From positions 1 to 60,972 of the forward strand of contig NZ_JABKKE010000021.1 of assembly GCF_013166575.1 (NCBI RefSeq): a stretch of 60,972 bases of DNA, given 5' to 3'. Numbering within the stretch: the first letter of the stretch is position 1; each line of letters begins with the position of its first letter. The translations under genes were made by a program, and so were the position numbers. The notes under the pieces were generated by a model. The model was not told the DNA's origin, did not search any database, and worked only from the letters and a program-made list of their open reading frames with translations. This DNA comes from Xylanibacter rodentium (GTDB lineage Bacteria > Bacteroidota > Bacteroidia > Bacteroidales > Bacteroidaceae). Positions 46,495-54,431 of this stretch are shown here, piece after piece.

Positions 46495-49107
46495 ATGAAC
46501 AAAGCAAAACTTTACGCATTAGCCATGCTGACAGCAGGAACTACAATAGCTGAAGCACAAAACACACCTGTAAGCCAAATGGAAAAGCTGACACGTGGTG
46601 TGGTTGTTGTGCCGGCTGCATCGGGTTCAGGACAATTCATAAGCTGGCGACTGTTGGGAACGGACAACGACGCTACAACATTCGACATCCTGAAAGACGG
46701 AAAACTGCTAAAAACAGACATTTTCGACAAGACCAACTTTGTCGACAAGACAGGATATACCAACAGCAACTATCAGATAGTAACAAAACAGAACGGAGTG
46801 GCCACAGACACTACCGCCGCCGTTACATCATGGGGCAACATATACATGCAGTTGCCATTGGACAGACCGGAAGGCGGGGTTACCCCTGCCAAAGAGACAT
46901 ATACCTATAGCCCTAACGACTGTAGCGCCGGTGATGTCGATGGCGACGGCGAGTATGAAATAATCGTGAAGTGGGATCCAAGCAACTCCAAGGACAACTC
47001 ACAGAGCGGATACACAGGCAATGTATATCTGGACTGCTACAAACTTGACGGCACCAAGCTCTGGCGCATAGACCTGGGCAAGAACATCCGCGCAGGAGCA
47101 CACTACACCCAATTCATGGTCTACGACTTCGACGGTGACGGCAAAGCCGAAATGATGTGCAAGACAGCACCTGGAAGCATCGACGGTGCAGGCCAATACG
47201 TAAGCGAGGCTGCCGACGACGAGACCATAAAAAAGGTGAACAACACTTACGACTGGCGCAACACGTCAGGCAAAGTAAAGGGCGGTCAGGAATATCTCAC
47301 CGTATTCGACGGATATACCGGAAAAGCCGTACACACTGTGTTCTACCGTCCGAACCGCGCGCCCAAAAGCGATGCTACGCCACAATGGGGCGGAGAAGCG
47401 AAATGGACATTCAACTGGGACGACCGCAGCGGAAAAACCGACACCGAATATGGAAACCGCGGCGAACGCTATTTGGCCGGGGTGGCATATCTTGACGGTC
47501 CTAACAAAAATCCGAGCGGAATATTCAGCCGCGGATACTACACATGGGCATATATCTGGGCGGTAGACTTTGACGGAGAGAAGCTGAGCACAAAATGGCT
47601 GCACGCATCGGTATCAAAGGTAAAAGAAATTGTATACGACGGTGACGGCAAGGCCATACACACCAAGACACATGCCAAGAACACCAATCCCGAAAACAAG
47701 GGAAGCAAGACTATGTACGGCAACGGCAACCACAACCTGTCGATAGCCGATGTCGACGGAGACGGATGTGACGAAATAATATGGGGTTCGGCCGCCCTCA
47801 ACAACGATGGCAAACTGCTCTATGCCACCGGCTACGGCCACGGGGACGCCATACACGTGAGCGACCTGCTGCCCGACCGTCCGGGTCTGGAGGTATTTCA
47901 GGTGCACGAAGACGGCACATGCGGATACGGATGGGACCTGCACGATGCAGCCACAGGTGAAGTGATATACAGCGCGACAAGCAGTGGCGACAATGGCCGC
48001 GGAATGGCAGCCGACATCGACGGTGACCACAAAGGATTCGAATTCTGGTCGGGGGCTAAGGACGGAACCCATCAAGCCGGCAACGGCACAGCCTTCACAA
48101 CCAAACAAGGCTCTGTAAACTTCCGTGCCTATTGGGACGGCGATCTGCAAGACGAGTTATTGGACGGAAATCAGATGGACAAATGGAACGGCAACGGCAC
48201 AAACCGCATATATCCGCTAACAGGCAAGAACTTCTACGACATCGCCAACTCATCCACATGCAACAGCACCAAAAAGACTCCGAACCTCCTGGCCGACCTC
48301 TTTGGCGACTGGCGCGAGGAACTGATATTGTGGGACGGCAGCGACGCCGCACATCTGAACATCTTCACCACCAATGTGGAGTCAAGCTACCGTGTGCCCA
48401 CACTGATGCACGACCATACCTACCGTATGGGCATAGCATGGCAGAACACGGCCTACAACCAGCCGCCCCACCTTGGCTACTACCTGCCGGGAAGTTTTAC
48501 CACACGATATGTGCTGACAGGCAAGGGCGCTTTCGAACAGACTGTGGTACAGGGTGACAGCATCACAACCATAGCATTCAGACCGATAAACAGCGGACGC
48601 CCGACACTGAGCAAGGTAATATTGCCCGACGGCACGGAAACGACCACAGCTCCCGAAGGATTCAAGTTCAACGCATCAAGCTACTACACAACCCGTGAGT
48701 TGAGCCTCGAAGGCAAGCCTATGATGATAGGCACCTACGAGTTTATACTGAAGAGCGGAGCCAACGTGGTGGACAAAACCACACAGACGGACACCATCCG
48801 CATATACAGCACCGACCCGACAGCCATTGAAAGCGTGACATCAAACGAAACCGGGGAGTGGGTGAGACTGACAAGCAGCTCGTCTATGACCGACGACATC
48901 GAACTTACATTCTCGCTGAAAAAGGCCCAAAACGTACGAATCGGCATTTACAGCATGGCCGGAGCACAGGTGGTCAACGTAAATCACACCGCCGTAAACT
49001 CTGCCCCGCTGAAGATTTTCGGTCTCAGCCGTCTGCCGGCAGGCATCTATATGCTGAAAGTTGAATCAGGCGAAGGCACGTTCACCAAGAAACTGCTGAA
49101 GCGATAA
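46495..49107 (+). CDS. rhamnogalacturonan lyase PL11 with T9SS-type C-terminus
   Basis: An 870-residue secreted PL11 lyase (signal peptide MNKAKLYALAMLTAGTTIAEA). It has the N-terminal Fn3-like segment (MEKLTRGVVVVPAASGSGQFISWRLLG), calcium-binding blades (DVDGDGEYEIIVKWD, DFDGDGKAEMMCKT, DVDGDGCDEIIWGSA) and ADLFGDWREELILWD near the end of the catalytic domain (~620). A beta domain follows, and the C-terminal ~75 residues (NVRIGIYSMAGAQVV ... LPAGIYMLKVESGEGTFTKKLLKR) fit a T9SS type A sorting domain. It cuts the RG-I backbone, probably complementing the larger PL11 of the opposite arm. It has its own upstream region and precedes the GH2 gene. Confidence 0.93.
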   Translation: MNKAKLYALAMLTAGTTIAEAQNTPVSQMEKLTRGVVVVPAASGSGQFISWRLLGTDNDATTFDILKDGKLLKTDIFDKTNFVDKTGYTNSNYQIVTKQNGVATDTTAAVTSWGNIYMQLPLDRPEGGVTPAKETYTYSPNDCSAGDVDGDGEYEIIVKWDPSNSKDNSQSGYTGNVYLDCYKLDGTKLWRIDLGKNIRAGAHYTQFMVYDFDGDGKAEMMCKTAPGSIDGAGQYVSEAADDETIKKVNNTYDWRNTSGKVKGGQEYLTVFDGYTGKAVHTVFYRPNRAPKSDATPQWGGEAKWTFNWDDRSGKTDTEYGNRGERYLAGVAYLDGPNKNPSGIFSRGYYTWAYIWAVDFDGEKLSTKWLHASVSKVKEIVYDGDGKAIHTKTHAKNTNPENKGSKTMYGNGNHNLSIADVDGDGCDEIIWGSAALNNDGKLLYATGYGHGDAIHVSDLLPDRPGLEVFQVHEDGTCGYGWDLHDAATGEVIYSATSSGDNGRGMAADIDGDHKGFEFWSGAKDGTHQAGNGTAFTTKQGSVNFRAYWDGDLQDELLDGNQMDKWNGNGTNRIYPLTGKNFYDIANSSTCNSTKKTPNLLADLFGDWREELILWDGSDAAHLNIFTTNVESSYRVPTLMHDHTYRMGIAWQNTAYNQPPHLGYYLPGSFTTRYVLTGKGAFEQTVVQGDSITTIAFRPINSGRPTLSKVILPDGTETTTAPEGFKFNASSYYTTRELSLEGKPMMIGTYEFILKSGANVVDKTTQTDTIRIYSTDPTAIESVTSNETGEWVRLTSSSSMTDDIELTFSLKKAQNVRIGIYSMAGAQVVNVNHTAVNSAPLKIFGLSRLPAGIYMLKVESGEGTFTKKLLKR

Positions 49108-49212
49108 TAAAGCGAACGGCAACAGAATAAACGCTGTCCCGAACAGTAACCAACATATCTGCTGCCAAAGCTGATACATACAAATCGGACGATAGTCACG
49201 ATTTTCGTACGA

Positions 49213-49335
49213 AATTCCCATATTTTCACGGTTTATTTGCCGTATCTTTGCACAAAAAGGCAGCAATCATGCTTATATATTACAAGCCTTCTACGCAAGA
49301 TACTAAAAACAAATAACCGAGAAAATATGGGAATT
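49213..49335. promoter_or_regulatory. 21-bp inverted repeats bracketing the GH2 promoter and start codon
   Basis: The left arm 49213-49233 (AATTCCCATATTTTC-A-CGGTT) and right arm 49315-49335 (complement, with T at the odd position) match at 20 of 21 bases and enclose 81 bp. The enclosed DNA has the -7 element TATCTTTG at 49243-49250. The right arm includes the GH2 ATG (ATGGGAATT). The arrangement resembles invertible promoters of Bacteroidales. Inversion is not demonstrated. Confidence 0.65.
49243..49250 (+). promoter_or_regulatory. candidate -7 element for the GH2 gene
   Basis: TATCTTTG followed by C matches TAnnTTTG. The start of transcription would be near 49257, giving a 70-nt leader. 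The expected -33 position falls inside the left inverted-repeat arm and is not a TTTG match. Confidence 0.5.
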
Positions 49336-52329
49336 AACTTTAAACACCTCATGTTCGCGGCCGTCGTTGCCATTGCAACCGGTACACATGCACGCGACAC
49401 CTACAACTTCAACTCCGACTGGAGAATCGACAAACAGAAGCGCACCGTCACCCTGCCTCACGCCTGGAACGAAGACGAAGCCTATAAAGTGGGAATAAAA
49501 GATCTGAGCGATTCAGTCATATGGTACCGCAAAACATTCACACTACCCAAAAACGCTGATGGGAAACGCGTGTTCATAGAGTTTGAAGGCGCGCGTCAGT
49601 CTGCCGAGGTTATAGTAAACGGCCATAACGTGGGACTTCACGAGAATGGCGTGATGGCTTTCGGATTCGACCTTACACCTTATATTAAAAAGGGCAAGAA
49701 CATCATAGAGGTGCGCACGGACAACGACTGGCACTATCACGAGAAAGCGACGGGGGCTACATTCCAGTGGAACAACAACAACTTTAATGCCAATTACGGA
49801 GGCCTGCCAAAGAATGTATGGCTGCATGTCACTGACAACGTTTATCAGACGCTGCCATTATACAGCAACCTGAAAACCAAAGGTGTATACGTATATGCCA
49901 AGGACTTCGACATAGAAGGCCACTCCGCAACAATATGTGTCGAGAGCGAAGTGAAGAACGATACGGACAGTCCTGTGACACGTCGTCTGCATGTGTCGGT
50001 GGACGAGACAGACGGTAAAGGCAACATTTGCCGGTTCGTCAGTGACGAAGTAACCATTCCTGCCCACTCCACAGCTATCCTCAAGGCACAGTCACAAGCC
50101 TACGGTCTGCACTTCTGGAGCTGGGGATACGGATATCTGTACGACGTGACGACAAGTCTAACTCAGAGTGAAGAAGTAGAAGTGACGAGGTATGATTTGC
50201 AACATAAAGGCAAGGGCGATGCAACAAAAGGTAATCATACCTCTTCACTCACAACTCAGAACTCAGAACTGAAATGTTCCGACCCCGTCGTCACCCGCAC
50301 GGGCTTCCGTAAGACAGAGTTCAAGAACGGAATGATATATCTCAACGACCGCGTACTGATGGTGCACGGCTATGCACAACGCACAAGTAACGAATGGCCG
50401 GGCGTAGGCATGTCAGTACCGGCATGGCTGAGCGACTACTCCAACGACCTGATGGTGAAGAGCGGCGGCAATGTAGTGAGATGGATGCACGTGGCACCAT
50501 GGAAACAGGATGTCGAATCGTGCGACCGTGTAGGACTGATACAGGCCATGCCCGCCGGCGATGCGGAGAAAGACGTCGAAGGACGCCGTTGGGAACAGCG
50601 CGAAGAAGTGATGCGCGACGCCATCATCTACTTCCGCAACAATCCGAGCATCATATTCTATGAATGCGGCAACCAGAAGATTTCGGCCGAACACATGATC
50701 TCCATGAAAGACATACGCGACCAATACGACCCCAACGGAGGCCGTGCAATAGGCAGCCGCGAGATGCTCGACAGGCCCGAAGCGGAATATGGCGGCGAAA
50801 TGCTCTACGTGAACAAGAGTGATACAAAGCCTATGTGGATGATGGAATACTGCCGCGACGAGGCTCTGCGCTGGTATTGGAACTCATGGAGCTATCCCTA
50901 TCATAAGGAGGGCGACGGCCCACTCTACCGCAATGCACCCGCCGACGCATACAACCACAACAACGACGAGTTTGCCGCACAGCTCGTGGAACGCTGGTAT
51001 GACTATTGGCGTGAGCGCCCGGGAAGCGGCACGAAAGTGAATTCAGGCGGCGTAAAGATTGTATTCAGCGACACCCAGACACACGGCCGCTCGGCCGACA
51101 ACTACCGTGTGAGCGGCGTTGTAGACCCGATGCGTGTTCCAAAAGACGCTTTCTTCGCACATCAGGTGATGTGGGACGGATGGGTCGACGACCTGAAACC
51201 GCGTACATACATCGTCGGTCACTGGAACTACGATGCCGATTTCACCGTACCCACCATATACGTAGTTTCTACGAGCGACAGCGTGGTGCTCGAGCAGAAC
51301 GGCCGTCGCATCGCTCCCGACGAGCACAAACACCGTTTCATGTACGTATTCAAGAATGTAAAACACACTGCCGACAAACTCATAGCACGAGGACTTGACA
51401 AGAACGGAAGTGAAGAATCATCATATACGCTGGAGACAACAGGAGAAGCAGCAAGCCTGAAACTCACAGCCATACAGAACCCGACAGGCTGGAAGGCCGA
51501 CGGAAACGACGTGGCACTGGTTCAGGTGGAAGTGACAGACAAGCAGGGACGGCGTTGTCCGCTCGACAACCGTCTGGTGAAATTCTCGCTTAGCGGCCCT
51601 GCCGAATGGCGCGGCGGCGTGGCCAAGGGCAAGGACAATCATGTGCTCTGCGACACCCTGCCCGTAGAGTGCGGCATCAACCGCGTGATGCTGCGCTCGC
51701 TGACCAAAGCCGGCACCGTAACGCTCACGGCACGTGCAAAGGGTATGGCCGACGCAAAGATTACACTGACTACCAACCCCGTCACCGTCGAAGGCGGACT
51801 GACCACGTACAAACCGTCGGACGGTCTGAAGAGCGTGCTCGACCGTGGCGAGACTCCGCGTGAACCGTCATTCCGCCAGTGGCGCAGAGGCGTACAGATA
51901 GCCTCGGCCGAGGCTGGAAGCGGCAACGACCCCCGCCTGAGCTACGACACATTCGAGAACACATCGTGGGAAAGCCGCAACGACCTCGACTCGGCATGGA
52001 TAACATATACACTGGCCGAAGACACCCGGATAGATGAAATCTGCATGAAGACAAAGGGATTCCGCATGACCACCTACCCCATCGCCGTATATGCCGGTAA
52101 CGTGAAAGTATGGGAAGGATGGACACCCAAATCGCTGAGTTACATCCACATTCCGCTCAAAAACGCCCCCAAGTCACGCACATACACTATACGCAGCGTG
52201 GGGTCGAGCACTACAAAAGATGCCTTCGGAGCCGTGCAGGAACTGGACAGCCGCAACAACGACAAGAAGGTCAAAGGCAACTATTCGCTGAAGATTATAG
52301 AAATAGAGTTCTTAAAAGAAATCCTTTAG
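49327..52329 (+). CDS. GH2-family glycosidase, probable beta-galactosidase-like
   Basis: A 1000-residue secreted protein starting MGINFKHLMFAAVVAIATGTHA; the in-frame extension to 49237 is rejected because it crosses the promoter. Order: sugar-binding jelly roll (~25-190, VTLPHAWNEDEAYK, VIWYRKTF, NGHNVGLHENG), immunoglobulin-like domain (~190-320), TIM barrel (~325-620), further beta domains, and a C-terminal discoidin-like region (~870-1000). The nucleophile candidate is Glu507 (MWMMEYC). The acid/base position in the usual GNE motif is Gln450 (FYECGNQ), with Glu446 nearby. A palindromic element at 50181-50249 adds about 30 residues in frame. In RG-I loci GH2 enzymes usually trim galactan; activity here is uncertain. 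Confidence 0.85.
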   Translation: MGINFKHLMFAAVVAIATGTHARDTYNFNSDWRIDKQKRTVTLPHAWNEDEAYKVGIKDLSDSVIWYRKTFTLPKNADGKRVFIEFEGARQSAEVIVNGHNVGLHENGVMAFGFDLTPYIKKGKNIIEVRTDNDWHYHEKATGATFQWNNNNFNANYGGLPKNVWLHVTDNVYQTLPLYSNLKTKGVYVYAKDFDIEGHSATICVESEVKNDTDSPVTRRLHVSVDETDGKGNICRFVSDEVTIPAHSTAILKAQSQAYGLHFWSWGYGYLYDVTTSLTQSEEVEVTRYDLQHKGKGDATKGNHTSSLTTQNSELKCSDPVVTRTGFRKTEFKNGMIYLNDRVLMVHGYAQRTSNEWPGVGMSVPAWLSDYSNDLMVKSGGNVVRWMHVAPWKQDVESCDRVGLIQAMPAGDAEKDVEGRRWEQREEVMRDAIIYFRNNPSIIFYECGNQKISAEHMISMKDIRDQYDPNGGRAIGSREMLDRPEAEYGGEMLYVNKSDTKPMWMMEYCRDEALRWYWNSWSYPYHKEGDGPLYRNAPADAYNHNNDEFAAQLVERWYDYWRERPGSGTKVNSGGVKIVFSDTQTHGRSADNYRVSGVVDPMRVPKDAFFAHQVMWDGWVDDLKPRTYIVGHWNYDADFTVPTIYVVSTSDSVVLEQNGRRIAPDEHKHRFMYVFKNVKHTADKLIARGLDKNGSEESSYTLETTGEAASLKLTAIQNPTGWKADGNDVALVQVEVTDKQGRRCPLDNRLVKFSLSGPAEWRGGVAKGKDNHVLCDTLPVECGINRVMLRSLTKAGTVTLTARAKGMADAKITLTTNPVTVEGGLTTYKPSDGLKSVLDRGETPREPSFRQWRRGVQIASAEAGSGNDPRLSYDTFENTSWESRNDLDSAWITYTLAEDTRIDEICMKTKGFRMTTYPIAVYAGNVKVWEGWTPKSLSYIHIPLKNAPKSRTYTIRSVGSSTTKDAFGAVQELDSRNNDKKVKGNYSLKIIEIEFLKEIL
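50181..50249. repeat. palindromic element inside the GH2 coding region
   Basis: AGTGACGAGGTATGATT (50181-50197) pairs with AATCATACCTCTTCACT (50233-50249) at 16 of 17 positions around a 35-nt loop. It is followed by the tandem AACTCAGAACTCAGAACTG (50253-50271). It encodes polar residues ~285-316 (HKGKGDATKGNHTSS and onward) between an immunoglobulin-like domain and the TIM barrel. The composition is like intergenic repeats rather than protein domain. Confidence 0.65.
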
Positions 52330-52399
52330 GAGTATTTCAGCCCCAAACCAATCGTGCTAAAAGCAATTTTTCCTTTCATAAAATAAATTATTGCTGTCC

Positions 52400-52489
52400 G
52401 CTATCCATTCTACTCCAACAAAATCCATATCTGCAACACCTGTCTATCGGTATTGCGGATATGGATTTTGTTGGAGTAGAATGGATAGC
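52400..52489. repeat. 37-bp-arm inverted repeat between GH2 and BspA genes
   Basis: The arms 52400-52436 and 52453-52489 match at 36 of 37 positions (GCTATCCATTCTACTCC... and complement) around a 16-nt loop. It sits between the convergent GH2 and first BspA-like gene and could terminate both. Its length is far more than terminators need, suggesting a mobile palindromic repeat. Confidence 0.85.
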
Positions 52490-52569
52490 ATTTGCCATAT
52501 CAAAGTGCTCTGTGGATATACAGAATATGCTTACTCCAAAGATTAAGAATGTAGGTATATGTATGTGCT

Positions 52570-54111
52570 TCATTTCTTCTCAAAAGCAGGGCAATTCTCG
52601 AATGACCAATATTCTACTTTCGTAACCGACTTCGGCAAACTGATATGCTTCAAGTTCTTACAGTTCTTGAAAGCACACAACCCTATTGTCTCGACACCTT
52701 CCGGAAGACTTACAGTCGAAAGACTGTAACAATTATTAAACGTGAATTTCTCAATGGTCTTGACCGGAGAAAGAATCTGAACTACGGCAAGATTCACGCA
52801 ATCAGAAAAAGCCCCTTCACCGATTGAATGTACCGACTTGGGGATTATCACTTCCTCCACAGCATTGCAATGACCGAAAGCAGATTCGTCAATTTTCATG
52901 ATTGTCTCCGGTAGATGAAGAACAAGATTAGGGTATCTGCCCCAAAAAGCACTTTCCCCTATAGTTTCAACTCCGTCAGGAATGACCGTAGAGCGGCATC
53001 CCAACAACAGTGTCTTGCCGTCTTTGCTCAACAAGGCGTTGGAGCCCTTTGGAGAGATGAAATCAGGATGGTCGGGCGCAACTGTTATTTCATCTATACC
53101 ATAACACCCTACAAAGGCTGAACCGGAAACTTTAGCCACCGTCTTGGGTATATTGACCGAATGAACAACTGTCCCGTAAAGACATTCACCATCAAGAATA
53201 CTTATGTCATCACCTATCATCGTTCTTCCACAAGTCGCCACCAGTGCCGAATCGGACTTTCTTACAATAGCATCGTTTTCAGGACGTGAACGATAATAAA
53301 GATTATCATTGTCCACCATTATCGAAGAAAGGCCGTTACACCATGAGAATATATTCATGCACCCTATTTCAGAGACATTCTTCGGAATATATATCGTCGC
53401 AAGCGAATTGCATCTATCGAATGCGTTGTTCCCTATTTTCTTCAGAGACTCCGGCAGTGTGATGGATTTAAGGCTGCTGCAATTGCAAAAGGCAGAGCTA
53501 CCTATAGACTCCACACCCTCGGGAATGACCAATTCTTCCAGCGTAGTGCAATTTATGAATGCCATCTCACCGATTGACCTGACTGAGTGTGGTATACGAG
53601 TGGACGGACAAGCCACCAGAAGTTCATCATTGTCCACGTCTATAATCGCGTTTGAACTGTCGCGGGAATCAATATATTCGTTCCGTGTATCTACAACAAG
53701 AGAACTCAGACTATAACAACCGGCAAAGGCGCTCGGGCTGACGCCCTCAACAGAAGTCGGAACATATACTGACTTCAGATTGATACAGCGCGCAAAGGCG
53801 TTGTCATTGATAATGCTGATGCCGTCGTCGATGATTACATGCTGCAGGCAGGCAAGACCGCTGAAAGCATCATGCCAAATCCGTTCCACTATATATTTTA
53901 TACCGTCGTGAGTGACAGATGCAGGAACATGAAGCGGCTGGGAATAGTCCACGGACGGAATCGGATGATAACCTGTAACCACAAGCGAACTGCAATCACC
54001 AGCTCTTAACAGTCTGAACTCAAAGCCATTTTCACAAAAGGTATCATTAGCCTTCGCCTGACATATAACCACCAGCCATAATAATGCAAGCATCAAATGT
54101 TTCTGTATCAT
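52570..54111 (-). CDS. BspA-like leucine-rich-repeat surface protein, copy 1
   Basis: A 513-residue exported protein with signal peptide (MIQKHLMLALLWLVVICQAKA) and a chain of TpLRR/BspA-type repeats of about 23 residues (for example LEELVIPEGVESIGSSAF, LKSITLPESLKKIGNNAF). Such proteins bind host or bacterial surfaces and are common in oral and gut Bacteroidales. It ends directly after a repeat (ENCPAFEKK) with no sorting domain or lipobox seen, so its anchoring is unclear. The start at 54111 is chosen for the signal peptide; the ORF opens further upstream. Copy 2 at 54429 is a tandem paralogue. It converges on the GH2 gene. Confidence 0.88.
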   Translation of the reverse strand: MIQKHLMLALLWLVVICQAKANDTFCENGFEFRLLRAGDCSSLVVTGYHPIPSVDYSQPLHVPASVTHDGIKYIVERIWHDAFSGLACLQHVIIDDGISIINDNAFARCINLKSVYVPTSVEGVSPSAFAGCYSLSSLVVDTRNEYIDSRDSSNAIIDVDNDELLVACPSTRIPHSVRSIGEMAFINCTTLEELVIPEGVESIGSSAFCNCSSLKSITLPESLKKIGNNAFDRCNSLATIYIPKNVSEIGCMNIFSWCNGLSSIMVDNDNLYYRSRPENDAIVRKSDSALVATCGRTMIGDDISILDGECLYGTVVHSVNIPKTVAKVSGSAFVGCYGIDEITVAPDHPDFISPKGSNALLSKDGKTLLLGCRSTVIPDGVETIGESAFWGRYPNLVLHLPETIMKIDESAFGHCNAVEEVIIPKSVHSIGEGAFSDCVNLAVVQILSPVKTIEKFTFNNCYSLSTVSLPEGVETIGLCAFKNCKNLKHISLPKSVTKVEYWSFENCPAFEKK

Positions 54112-54236
54112 TGTTTCATTTTTAATAATATGGTAATCTTGAAGACTGTCGGAACTAATAACCGTAATAAAAGCATACACACAAGACAAACATATTTCCT
54201 AATAATTACAAATATGGGGAATGGAGATTTTTCCTT

Positions 54237-54431
54237 AATTTTATAGTAATTAATAGTTTATATTTCTTATGTATCAAAATTCTTTGATAAAAGTAGTTCA
54301 TTTATACTTAATACACTTTGTCATTTGTTTCAAATTGTTTCATTTCCGTATACAATCAACATTAGAGTACATTCTTACGGTAACTTGCTCCTAAAAGCAA
54401 ATTAAAAACATTGGTATATATACGTGCTTCA
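54237..54431. repeat. duplicated ~195-bp spacer of the BspA tandem array, copy A
   Basis: Nearly identical to 56043-56236, including AATTTTATAGTAATTAATAG, TACACTTTGTCAT, and the last codons of the BspA genes. It marks the unit boundary of a tandem duplication. The whole spacer 54112-54428 contains no other gene; TATGTTTG on the minus strand (54187-54194) is a possible -7 element for copy 1. Confidence 0.9.

Noticed and set aside
49066..49266. Small minus-strand membrane peptide beginning in the left inverted-repeat arm
   Set aside because: It overlaps the end of the PL11 gene and the promoter region; the ATGGGAATT start is explained by the inverted repeat. It would only matter if the segment flips.
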